A DNA stretch of 19,120 nucleotides from positions 1 to 19,120 of the forward strand of contig JAWDMK010000011.1 in the NCBI GenBank assembly GCA_046536675.1, written 5' to 3'. This stretch comes from JAGDYD01 sp046536675 (GTDB taxonomy: Archaea; Micrarchaeota; Micrarchaeia; Micrarchaeales; CABMGC01). The position numbers and the translations under genes are program-made. How positions within the stretch are numbered: position 1 is the stretch's first letter; each line of letters starts with the position of its first letter. This document shows, piece by piece, positions 1 through 7,081 of the stretch. The notes under the pieces are model-generated. The model made no database searches. It worked only from the letters and a program-made list of their open reading frames with translations, and was not told the DNA's origin.

Positions 1-567
1 CATCTTAATAACTTCGCTAGAATCGGTTATTGCCATAATTTTGTCAAGGTTTTTAAGGGCTCTTTCGTGTGCATCCTTGTCTGATGATGATACACAATCT
101 TTTATTATGATAGGCAAGTAGCCTCTGTTTAATGCATCCCTTGCACTCGATTCAACCCCTATTTCTGTTGCTATGCCTGTGAATAAAATATTCTTTATCC
201 CTGCATTATTGAGCATTAGCTCGAAAGGCGTGCCTATGAATATGCTTGCAGTGTGCTTGTTGAATACTACTTCTCCGCTTGCAGGTTCAAAGTACAAATC
301 AAAATCTTCCTTCTTAGCATTAGAGAAACCGCCCCTGAAAGACATCTTCCTTGCCTGCGATTCAAATCTCTCGGGCAACGGTGTTATTTTTGTAAAGAAG
401 ATCGGCATTCCTGCTTTCCTTGCTGCATCTATAACGGCCTTGAGCCTCTGCACAAACTCATCTTTGTTGAATATATAATTAACAAGAATCTTCTGCACGT
501 CCCAGACCACTAATGCGGTGTTTTTAGGCTCTACTACCTTTTTCAGATCATCTGTCTTCATCTCCAT
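1..567 (-). CDS. Isochorismatase-fold hydrolase, partial (C-terminus beyond left edge)
   Basis: The frame is open from ATG at 567 to base 1 without a stop, giving 189 residues of a cysteine-hydrolase/isochorismatase fold protein (usual length about 180-210). The first catalytic Asp is seen in VWDVQ (D23), the Lys in NKHTAS (K104), and the motif TGIATEIGVESSARDA lies at 130-145. Cysteine-dependent members (nicotinamidase type) have Cys where this protein has Gly137. True isochorismatases such as EntB and PhzD, which cleave a vinyl ether without a Cys nucleophile, are known to carry Gly there. I therefore infer either isochorismatase-like chemistry or a non-cysteine hydrolase; the substrate is unknown, and no menaquinone or siderophore genes are visible. 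The start is supported by GGTGAT 3 nt upstream. The gene is divergent from the APC permease. Confident on fold, unsure of substrate. Confidence 0.85.
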   Translation of the reverse strand, partial: MEMKTDDLKKVVEPKNTALVVWDVQKILVNYIFNKDEFVQRLKAVIDAARKAGMPIFFTKITPLPERFESQARKMSFRGGFSNAKKEDFDLYFEPASGEVVFNKHTASIFIGTPFELMLNNAGIKNILFTGIATEIGVESSARDALNRGYLPIIIKDCVSSSDKDAHERALKNLDKIMAITDSSEVIKM

Positions 568-612
568 ATTATCACCAAATAGAATATCTATGAAAAATCT
601 ATTATACCTTTT
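568..612 (-). promoter_or_regulatory. Promoter and ribosome-binding site of the isochorismatase-fold gene
   Basis: Read on the minus strand, GGTGAT (about 571-576) precedes the ATG at 567 as a Shine-Dalgarno site, and AGGTATAATAG at about 600-610 is a TATA-like box centred roughly 38 nt before the start. This is one of the few genes here with both a short leader and a clear SD. The rest of the divergent gap up to 790 is A/T-rich with no other signal I can support. Confidence 0.5.
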
Positions 613-790
613 CTAGTTTTTATTTGTAATTTGATTTAAGTCAAAATATTATATTACTATATAAAATACAAAATTGCAGATCCGAGTTAAACAAAATAGA
701 TAAAATAAGGGCAGAAGACTGGTTTTTACAACAGTCAAAAAATTTTATTTTGTTATATAATTTTTATTACTATACCAATTTTATTGGAAA

Positions 791-829
791 ATATTTTTAT
801 AAATAGCATATTATTTCTTTTTAAGGCTC
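791..829 (+). promoter_or_regulatory. TATA-like promoter of APC permease gene
   Basis: TTTTTATAAATA at 794-805 is a good archaeal TATA box with purines (GGAAAA) just upstream as a possible BRE. Its centre lies about 31 nt before the GTG at 830 and no SD is present. The transcript is therefore probably leaderless or nearly so. Confidence 0.6.
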
Positions 830-2407
830 GTGGTTTTGGGGGATGTGGTGGGTGTGAATAAAAAGAGCGGCGAGGTTAAGGTTTTTGTTAGGCAGGCTAC
901 TGGCCTTGTGAAAAACGTCTCTTTTCTCGATGCAATAAGCCTTAATATAGGAGACATGTCTGCGGGTGCAGCACTTGCAACAATCGGCTTTACAACAGTG
1001 CTTCTCGCCTCGATGTCTGGAGTAAATTTGGTATATGCATCGCTTCTTGCTTTCGTGCTTTCAATACCGCAGATCATTGTATATACAATAATGAATAGGA
1101 AAATTCCTAGAACGGGCGGGGATTATATTTGGACTTCAAGGATTTTTGGCGGCCTACTGGGCGGCTCCCTTGCATTTATGGGCTATACGCTTGAGACGCT
1201 TGCTTATCTTGCTCTTATCTCTTTATCCACAGTATTTGCTATAGGTTCTGTAGGTGTTGCACTTGGCAACATGGGCTTTTTAGGCCTTGCGCTTCCAGGC
1301 AACACGCCTGGCGCAGCGACTGGCTTGCAGTTTTTGATTGCTACAGTAATATTTACCCTGCTTATAATATTGAATATATTCAAGCCAAAATGGGGATATA
1401 AGGTAGTAACAATCTCAATACTGCTTGGAATAATAATTCTTCTTATTTCTATCGGCGTACTTGTAGGTGCTGGGAGGAGCGGGGTAGAAAATTATATAAA
1501 CAGCCTAACAAGCCAGGGATTAAATGAGACATATAGCCAGATTGCACAGTCCTATACCGGCAGTAAGTTCAACTTTATGGCAACACTTTTCCTGCTTCCT
1601 TTCTTCGCCATTTTTGTATATCCTTGGATCAATGCTTCACCTGCAGTATCATCGGAGATTAAAAGCAAGAAAGGAATAAGGTGGGCTGTGCCAATTGCTT
1701 CTTTGCTTGTAATGCTTCTTGTAACAGGTGGCTTTGCCGCAATGTACTATGCAGGCGGTTTCAATTTTATAAATGCTGCGCTTTCCAATCCGAAGCTTGT
1801 ATTTGACTTTTCCTTTAATTTCTGGACTCTTTCAATGGGTGTCTCTAACTCTCCAGTTCTTAGCATTATAATAGGATTGGGCTGGATTTTGTGGGACATA
1901 GGCATACTTGCTTATGGAATCATTGTGTTCTCTAGGTATTTATTTGCACAGTCTTTTGATAGATTCTTGCCGGAGCTATTCTCAAATATAAGCAAATATG
2001 GTTCTCCTATGTATGCGCATTTGTTTGACTTGATTGTCACAGTATTCCTTATAGCTGGTGCTGCATTCTTATATGGTCCATTCTCATCGCTCTATGGTGC
2101 AGTAGTTGCAGCTATGATATACTTTGCCTTTATTGGCGTTGCCGCGGCAGTATACGGAGTAAAGTTTATGCGTGGTGGCGAAAAATACACGCTTTTAATA
2201 TTTGGAGTACTCATGACATTAGTATTTGCATATATAACATACCAGTTCCTTGCATATCCTAGCATATGGGGAGGAAATGCACTAGCATATGGCTATGTCA
2301 TTGCATCGTTCATTGCTGGGTTAATACTGTATGAGATTTCAAAGATAAGGAATGCAAAGAAGGGAATAGACATAAGCCTGACTTTTAAAGAGATACCCCC
2401 AGAATAA
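830..2407 (+). CDS. APC-superfamily amino acid permease
   Basis: This 525-residue protein is a cytoplasmic-membrane secondary transporter, probably for an amino acid or amine; the substrate is not readable. After a hydrophilic N-terminus (1-30) it opens with the APC-type first helix segment LNIGDMSAGAALATIGF. A Gly-rich second helix region (MNRKIPRTGGDYIW, residues about 85-98) follows, then about a dozen hydrophobic helices and a short charged tail. The fold order and the RTGGDY motif are typical of amino acid-polyamine-organocation permeases. GTG 830 was chosen because the TATA box at 794-805 fits a leaderless start; GTG codons at 845, 848 and 854 are in frame and cannot be excluded. The gene is divergent from the isochorismatase-fold gene, with its own promoter. 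The metallophosphoesterase follows 62 bp later behind another promoter, so an operon is not indicated. Confidence 0.85.
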   Translation: MVLGDVVGVNKKSGEVKVFVRQATGLVKNVSFLDAISLNIGDMSAGAALATIGFTTVLLASMSGVNLVYASLLAFVLSIPQIIVYTIMNRKIPRTGGDYIWTSRIFGGLLGGSLAFMGYTLETLAYLALISLSTVFAIGSVGVALGNMGFLGLALPGNTPGAATGLQFLIATVIFTLLIILNIFKPKWGYKVVTISILLGIIILLISIGVLVGAGRSGVENYINSLTSQGLNETYSQIAQSYTGSKFNFMATLFLLPFFAIFVYPWINASPAVSSEIKSKKGIRWAVPIASLLVMLLVTGGFAAMYYAGGFNFINAALSNPKLVFDFSFNFWTLSMGVSNSPVLSIIIGLGWILWDIGILAYGIIVFSRYLFAQSFDRFLPELFSNISKYGSPMYAHLFDLIVTVFLIAGAAFLYGPFSSLYGAVVAAMIYFAFIGVAAAVYGVKFMRGGEKYTLLIFGVLMTLVFAYITYQFLAYPSIWGGNALAYGYVIASFIAGLILYEISKIRNAKKGIDISLTFKEIPPE

Positions 2408-2437
2408 TGCAAATAGAAATGCAAAGGCGACAGATAA

Positions 2438-2469
2438 AGCATAAATAAGTCAAATACCATGGTATTATT
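2438..2469 (+). promoter_or_regulatory. TATA-like promoter with 14-bp palindrome, metallophosphoesterase gene
   Basis: GCATAAATAAG at 2439-2449 is centred 26 nt before the ATG at 2470, which suggests a leaderless mRNA. A perfect 14-bp palindrome, AATACCATGGTATT (2453-2466), lies between the TATA box and the start, over the expected transcription start. It could be an operator or chance. Confidence 0.45.
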
Positions 2470-3426
2470 ATGGTAAGGTTCTTCTTTACCGCAGACCCGC
2501 ACGGTTCAGAAGTAGTGTTTAACAAGCTTATCAATGCTGCTGCATTCTACAATGTAAAGCATATTATTGTTGGTGGTGATCTTACTGGCAAGGTTCTTGT
2601 ACCTATAGTAAAAGATAGCAATATATACAGGCTCAATATGTTTGGGGAGCAGAAGAAAATTAAGGAGAAAGAGCTAGAAGATGTAAAACATGAGCTAAGA
2701 GCAGCAGGCGAATACTATACAGTTATGGAGAAAAATGAGTATGAAGCAGTTGCAGATAATAAGGAAAAGATGCAGGAATTGTTCGTAAAAGAGGCAATAA
2801 GCTCGCTAGGCCAGTTTATTGAAAAGGCAACCAATAAGTTAAGGCCGCTTGGTGCAAAAATATATCTGATGGCTGGAAACGATGACTATGAGCAGGTGGC
2901 AGATTTTCTAGAAAAGAATGCTAATGAAAGTGTGGTAAATTTAGATAGTAAAATAGTAGATATAGAAGGTTACGAATTTTTAGGCTATGGCTATTCAAAC
3001 CCAACTCCATGGCATACGCCAAGAGAAAAGGATGAAGACACAATATACAACGAGCTAAAAAGACTTGCTAAAAAGGTAGAGCAAGAGAGGAGCATATTTG
3101 TAATACACCCGCCTCCTATAGATACAAAGATAGACAAGGCGCCAAAGCTGGATAGTGAGCTAAAGCAGGAGATAAGCACAGGCTATATGCATGTTGCATC
3201 TGCTGGAAGTTTGTCTGTAAGAAGGATCATTGAAGAATATGCACCTATTGCTAGTTTTCACGGCCATATACACGAAGCAGCAGGCATAGACTACGTTAAG
3301 GCTAGAAATGACAGAATGGTCCCTGTATTAAACCCAGGCAGCAGCTACAGCGCTGGCATGCTTAACGGCATTATAGCAGAGATAGAAAACGGCAGGCTAG
3401 AAAAATACAACTTCACACGTGGATAA
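2470..3426 (+). CDS. Calcineurin-like metallophosphoesterase
   Basis: This 318-residue binuclear-metal phosphoesterase carries all the family motifs in order: D9-x-H11 (TADPHGS), GGDLTG with D37, GNDD with N137 (the usual GNHD has Asp for His), the His in IHPPP (H213), and GHIH with H266 and H268. NPGSSYSAG near 288-296 is the usual post-motif turn. A charged helical insert at about 55-125 separates motif 2 from motif 3 and is longer than in minimal phosphodiesterases; it may be a lid or a partner surface. The substrate (cyclic nucleotide, dinucleotide, phosphorylated metabolite) cannot be read. The 3' end overlaps the next ORF by 8 bp, so the two are probably one translationally coupled unit. 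The phosphoesterase then likely works on, or opposes, the product of the downstream NTase-PRTase fusion; that link is inference. Confidence 0.85.
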   Translation: MVRFFFTADPHGSEVVFNKLINAAAFYNVKHIIVGGDLTGKVLVPIVKDSNIYRLNMFGEQKKIKEKELEDVKHELRAAGEYYTVMEKNEYEAVADNKEKMQELFVKEAISSLGQFIEKATNKLRPLGAKIYLMAGNDDYEQVADFLEKNANESVVNLDSKIVDIEGYEFLGYGYSNPTPWHTPREKDEDTIYNELKRLAKKVEQERSIFVIHPPPIDTKIDKAPKLDSELKQEISTGYMHVASAGSLSVRRIIEEYAPIASFHGHIHEAAGIDYVKARNDRMVPVLNPGSSYSAGMLNGIIAEIENGRLEKYNFTRG

Positions 3427-5116
3427 CATGCATAATATGGAAGAGAAAGAATTGCTAAATAAGGCTATAGAGTTAATAACTAAGGCAAAGCAGGAAGGGC
3501 TTGAGCTCAGGCTTCTTGGTGGGCTTGCAATTGCATACTTATCGCCAAATGGAAGAGCAATAGAGCCTTTTCACAGGGAGTCTCATGATATAGATTTATT
3601 CTCGCTTCGCAGCTATGGTAAAAAAATCAGCTCATTCCTAGAGGCAAACGGCTTAGAGCCAGATAAAAGATTCAATGCACTCTACGGCACTGAAAGGCAG
3701 CAGTATTATTATAAAGGTGTAAAGGTAGACCTGCTTCTTGATGAATTCAGGATGAGCCACAGGCTTTTGCTAAAGCACAGGATAGGCATAAGCGATATAA
3801 CATTGCCACCATCTGACATATTGCTTACAAAGCTCCAAATAGCAGAGATAAACGAGAAAGACATAAAGGATGTGCTTGCTCTTCTTTATGACTTAAAAAT
3901 GGGCAATGCAGATACCCACACAATGATAGATGCTGGCTACATAGCAGATATACTTGCGAATGACTGGGGCTTTTACAAAACAGCAACAATAAACCTTGAA
4001 AAGATAAACAGGTATTTAGAGAGCCTTAACATAGAAAAGGAAATAAGGAAGAGCATAAGCAGCGAGATAGAGTATCTTAAAAACGCAATAGAGCTAAGGC
4101 CGAAGAGCATAAATTGGAAGCTCAGGGCAAAGATAGGAGAAAAGGTAAGGTGGTATGAACTGCCAGAGGAGCTTGAGGCAAGGCCCATTCCGCTTACAGA
4201 ATTAGTGGAAAGGCCTTATGAGTGGATAAGCTTCGAGGAGATGAAAAAGATATCTAGCAAGATGGCAGATGAAATAATGGGCAAATACGGCAAGCCAAGG
4301 GCTATACTTTATATCGAGCGGGGAGGCATGGTGATAGCGAAGATGCTTGCTGACAAGCTGGGTGTTAAAGAGCTATACGGCGTGCAGATAGTTGCCTATA
4401 CCAGTATAAACGAGCGCACAGGGACATATGTGCTGCCTCACTATATAGCATTAGAAGAAGATAACGGCTACATACTGCTTGTAGATGATATTGCAGATTC
4501 TGGAAAGACAATCAAAGTGGCATTGGACCTTTTTAGCAAGAAGTTTAAAAGAATAGTTACTGCTACACTTGCATACAAACCCCATTCAATAGTTAAGCCT
4601 GATGTAGTGGGCAAGACTGTGCCGAGCGATACATGGCTTATATTCGACTACGAGAAAAACGAATCTTTGAGAAGCCTTAGCCAGAAAAACGATAAGGCTG
4701 GTATAAAGCTTATCGAGAAAACAAACAAGGTAAAGCAGAAAGGCTATGACGAGCTAAAGGAGGGTGCGAGGAAGCTTTCGGAAGTAATTCAAAGAAATGT
4801 TGGCACGCCTTCAGCAATACTTTACATGAGCCACTCTGGACTTGTACTTGCAAGACTTCTTAGCGATTTTCTGAATGTAAAAAGGGTAAGCAGCGTAATG
4901 CCAAACAACATGAGTGATAATTACATAAAGCACATTGTGGGTATATGCAAAGACTCACTCAAGAATAGCAAGAGCGGCTTTGTAATATTGGCCGATGAGC
5001 AGCCAGAAGGCATAGCAAGGCTCAAGCAGTTGCTTAATGAGCGAAACACCGAAATCAAAATCTATACTGCTGCACTTTCTAGCGGCGATGTAGACTTCTT
5101 CCCCACTAAGCATTGA
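3419..5116 (+). CDS. Nucleotidyltransferase-phosphoribosyltransferase fusion with a second degenerate PRTase domain
   Basis: This 565-residue three-part protein has, at about 10-160, an MNT-fold nucleotidyltransferase resembling AbiEii-type NTases: GGLA at 34-37, HDIDLF with D57 and D59, and a third acid in VKVDLLLD (D104). A helical linker (165-250) follows. At about 262-412 is a type I phosphoribosyltransferase of the Gpt/xanthine-hypoxanthine type, with RGG 301-303 and the full PRPP motif ILLVDDIADSGKT (352-364). A second PRTase-like unit (444-557) keeps the beta strands (AILYMSHSGLVLARLL) but has LADEQPEGIA where the acidic PRPP motif should be, so it is probably non-catalytic. The start is GTG 3419, overlapping the phosphoesterase stop; ATG 3428 and 3437 are alternatives. 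Domains are clear, the combined role is unknown. It might transfer a nucleotide onto a PRTase product or onto RNA, or be a regulated purine salvage or stress enzyme. Confidence 0.8.
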   Translation: MDNMHNMEEKELLNKAIELITKAKQEGLELRLLGGLAIAYLSPNGRAIEPFHRESHDIDLFSLRSYGKKISSFLEANGLEPDKRFNALYGTERQQYYYKGVKVDLLLDEFRMSHRLLLKHRIGISDITLPPSDILLTKLQIAEINEKDIKDVLALLYDLKMGNADTHTMIDAGYIADILANDWGFYKTATINLEKINRYLESLNIEKEIRKSISSEIEYLKNAIELRPKSINWKLRAKIGEKVRWYELPEELEARPIPLTELVERPYEWISFEEMKKISSKMADEIMGKYGKPRAILYIERGGMVIAKMLADKLGVKELYGVQIVAYTSINERTGTYVLPHYIALEEDNGYILLVDDIADSGKTIKVALDLFSKKFKRIVTATLAYKPHSIVKPDVVGKTVPSDTWLIFDYEKNESLRSLSQKNDKAGIKLIEKTNKVKQKGYDELKEGARKLSEVIQRNVGTPSAILYMSHSGLVLARLLSDFLNVKRVSSVMPNNMSDNYIKHIVGICKDSLKNSKSGFVILADEQPEGIARLKQLLNERNTEIKIYTAALSSGDVDFFPTKH

Positions 5117-5176
5117 AATCTGCTTATTAGCAATACTTGCGTACGCCTCAGCAATAGAAACGTGCTTCTTGTAATT

Positions 5177-6379
5177 TTATTTTTCACCTCTTCCTTTGAA
5201 AAGAAGCTTATAGCTTATGCCGCTTGCAAACTGGAATATGCCTCCTACTAATAACGGCATTGGAAGTGCATAATCCATCAAATACCCGCTTGCACCTGAG
5301 CTCAGCTGCGCAACCCTAGATGCAACGCCCTGCACACTGGTTGCGGTCCCATAGTCTTCAGCATCTATCCCTCTAACATTAACAGTTGTCCTGCTTGGGC
5401 TTCCAAAACCGGCTATTACAGCCCTTGCAACATATATAATACCTGCGATTATTAGCGCTGGTGAAAACGCCATTACAAGTAGCAGCAATCCGCCAAGCAC
5501 TCTTGTATATGAAGCTATGTTCAGTGGATTAAACTTGTGTGCAAACCTTGATGAGATGTAAGATCCAAGTGCAGTGAATATATACACAGCGCTGAATATA
5601 ATCCCAATCTCAAAAGGCTCGGCTCCGTATGAAAGCTTGAACCATAGCGGGAGCAACGGCATGAAAACGCCCAAGCCTATGCCACCGAGCGAGTTTGCAG
5701 TAATTACCTTAAGTGAATACTTTGCACTGCTTGCTTTCATCACCTTTGTTGTTTTTATAGGCTTTTTGGCATCTTTAAGTGGTAGTAGAAGCAAAACAGA
5801 CAGACCAAGCAGTGCAGATGAGAACATGAAAAGATATCTATATGCATTTAGTAAACCTACATGCAAGCTTAACGGGGTGACAATGCTGAAAAGCAAGCTG
5901 CCGCCTATTGCAGCTGCTGATGCAACCATAGTAACAAGTGAATATCTTTTCACCCTTTCCTTCTCATCTTTATAGTTGTTGGCTATGAAAGCATTTGTGC
6001 CTGGTGAGAATGCTCCACGCATGCCACCTGCTCCACCACTCAGCCCTGCTATAATCATTCCTATTATTATGTAGGTTACAGCAGAAGATATTGCAATTAT
6101 CAGCGCACCTATAAAGGCAAATAACTCTGCAATTACCAGCTCTGTTTTATAACCTTTTCTATCTCCTATTGCTCCAAGAAGGATAGTAAGGAAAATCATA
6201 AACAGCATTGTAGCTGCTGCAACAAGCCCTATATTTATTATGCTAACATGCAGAGCCACAAGATAAAGTGAGAAGGCAAGGCTCATGTATATTAATGCTA
6301 TGCTCCTGAATGCCCTAGAATATAGCAGATATTTAAATCTGCTATCTATCTTTTCGATTTCAGTTTCAGCTGCAGACAT
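5177..6379 (-). CDS. MFS transporter
   Basis: This 400-residue major facilitator protein has about 12 hydrophobic helices in two halves. Motif A is seen between helices 2 and 3 (GAIGDRKGYK, about 68-77), and a polar central loop (LKDAKKPIKTTKVMKASSAK) separates the halves. The substrate is not readable; the length fits drug or metabolite exporters. ATG 6379 is the first good start. A TATA-like GTTAAAATTG on the minus strand (about 6403-6412) is centred about 29 nt before it, again suggesting a very short leader. It is convergent with the NTase-PRTase gene, 60 bp between stops with no strong hairpin, and follows the NifX-like gene on the same strand with an inverted repeat between them. Confidence 0.85.
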   Translation of the reverse strand: MSAAETEIEKIDSRFKYLLYSRAFRSIALIYMSLAFSLYLVALHVSIINIGLVAAATMLFMIFLTILLGAIGDRKGYKTELVIAELFAFIGALIIAISSAVTYIIIGMIIAGLSGGAGGMRGAFSPGTNAFIANNYKDEKERVKRYSLVTMVASAAAIGGSLLFSIVTPLSLHVGLLNAYRYLFMFSSALLGLSVLLLLPLKDAKKPIKTTKVMKASSAKYSLKVITANSLGGIGLGVFMPLLPLWFKLSYGAEPFEIGIIFSAVYIFTALGSYISSRFAHKFNPLNIASYTRVLGGLLLLVMAFSPALIIAGIIYVARAVIAGFGSPSRTTVNVRGIDAEDYGTATSVQGVASRVAQLSSGASGYLMDYALPMPLLVGGIFQFASGISYKLLFKGRGEK

Positions 6380-6414
6380 AAAAACATATTTTTAGGATCC
6401 TGACAATTTTAACG

Positions 6415-6442
6415 AAAGTCGAAGATTTCTTAAGTCGACTTT
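6415..6442. repeat. Inverted repeat between NifX-like and MFS genes
   Basis: AAAGTCGA (6415-6422) and TCGACTTT (6435-6442) form a perfect 8-bp stem around a 12-nt loop. The right arm also lies inside the 10-bp palindrome AAGTCGACTT (6432-6441). It is 25 bp beyond the stop of the NifX-like gene and just upstream of the MFS TATA box. It could terminate the first gene or act as an operator for the second. Confidence 0.5.
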
Positions 6443-6467
6443 ATGAGATTGTTTTGCCAGGGCTAAT

Positions 6468-6827
6468 TTATTCGTTAGGAGATGTTAATTCAGTCAATTC
6501 CCCACTTAGCAGCTTCTTAAGTGCGTCTTTTGGAGTTCTGTCGTTTGACTGATATATTTTTATGCCCCTGTTCTTGAACTCATAAAAGGCTCCAGGCCCC
6601 ATCTCCTTTGTTATAATGGCATCAAAATTCTTGCTTAAGAGCATTTCCAGTACCAGCCTACCCCTGCCACTATGCTCTTTCATGGTTGGCGGAACTGTGT
6701 TCTTGAATACCTCCTTCGGTTTTTCAATTTCAGGCATTTCGAAAATTGCAAATTCTGGGGCCCTGCCGAAATGTTGCGATATTATCAAGCCTTCCTTCTG
6801 TGGCAAAACAGGAATAATTACCCTCAT
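6468..6827 (-). CDS. NifX/NafY-like dinitrogenase iron-molybdenum cofactor family protein
   Basis: This 119-residue single-domain protein belongs to the family typified by NifX, NafY and the C-terminus of NifB, which in archaea is common outside nitrogen fixation. The diagnostic stretch ISQHFGRAPEFAIFE is at 16-30. It is followed by the helix HSGRGRLVLEMLLSK and the strand-turn DAIITKEMGPGAF. Known members bind iron-sulfur or Fe-Mo precursor clusters; here there are no nif genes, so general metal-cluster handling is the most one can infer (sufB lies 11 kb away). ATG 6827 is supported by a TATA-like box (about 6856-6866) centred 34 nt upstream. That upstream region is a diverged copy of the one before the DMT transporter gene. 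The gene is divergent from pgi/pmi. Confidence 0.8.
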   Translation of the reverse strand: MRVIIPVLPQKEGLIISQHFGRAPEFAIFEMPEIEKPKEVFKNTVPPTMKEHSGRGRLVLEMLLSKNFDAIITKEMGPGAFYEFKNRGIKIYQSNDRTPKDALKKLLSGELTELTSPNE

Positions 6828-6840
6828 TATATCATCTATA

Positions 6841-6921
6841 TTATTAGCTTGTTGATTTTTAAATACTTTCTTTTCGAATGTAAATCCAAGCCCGTAGCAG
6901 AGTTGCTTTCTCTCTTTCGTG
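6841..6921 (-). repeat. Upstream module copy A (promoter of NifX-like gene)
   Basis: About 80 bp here align with 15605-15687 at roughly four of five positions by eye, in the same orientation relative to the downstream gene. The shared landmarks on the plus strand are TTAGCTTGTTGA, TTCTTTTCGAAT, TAGCAGA and GTTGCTTTCT. Each copy carries the TATA-like box of its gene. Confidence 0.6.
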
Positions 6922-6974
6922 ATATAATTAAGAACATTGAAAAAGTGCCCATATATAAATTACAACAACCTACG

Positions 6975-7062
6975 AATATGTTTATAAATAGGCTATTTAT
7001 AATTTTTATCATAATTTATTTTTTATTGGGCTTCCTGCCTGTTTTGCCTCAAACGGCAAGGC
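6975..7062 (+). promoter_or_regulatory. Promoter and possible structured leader of pgi/pmi
   Basis: TTTATAAATA (6981-6990) and TATTTATAA (about 6994-7002) are TATA-like but lie 80-100 nt before the ATG, farther than for other genes here. The implied leader contains TTGCC-tcaaac-GGCAA (7044-7059), with outer GCC/GGC pairs across a 4-nt bulge. There is no SD. The real transcription start may be nearer; the signal is moderate. Confidence 0.35.
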
Positions 7063-7081
7063 TGGCTATTCCAATAGTTAA

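Noticed and set aside
173..513. Two plus-strand frames (101 and 86 codons)
   Set aside because: They are antisense to the isochorismatase-fold gene, whose motifs fix the minus strand as coding.
5574..5975. 133-codon plus-strand frame
   Set aside because: It lies wholly antisense inside the MFS transporter gene, and no family likeness is seen.
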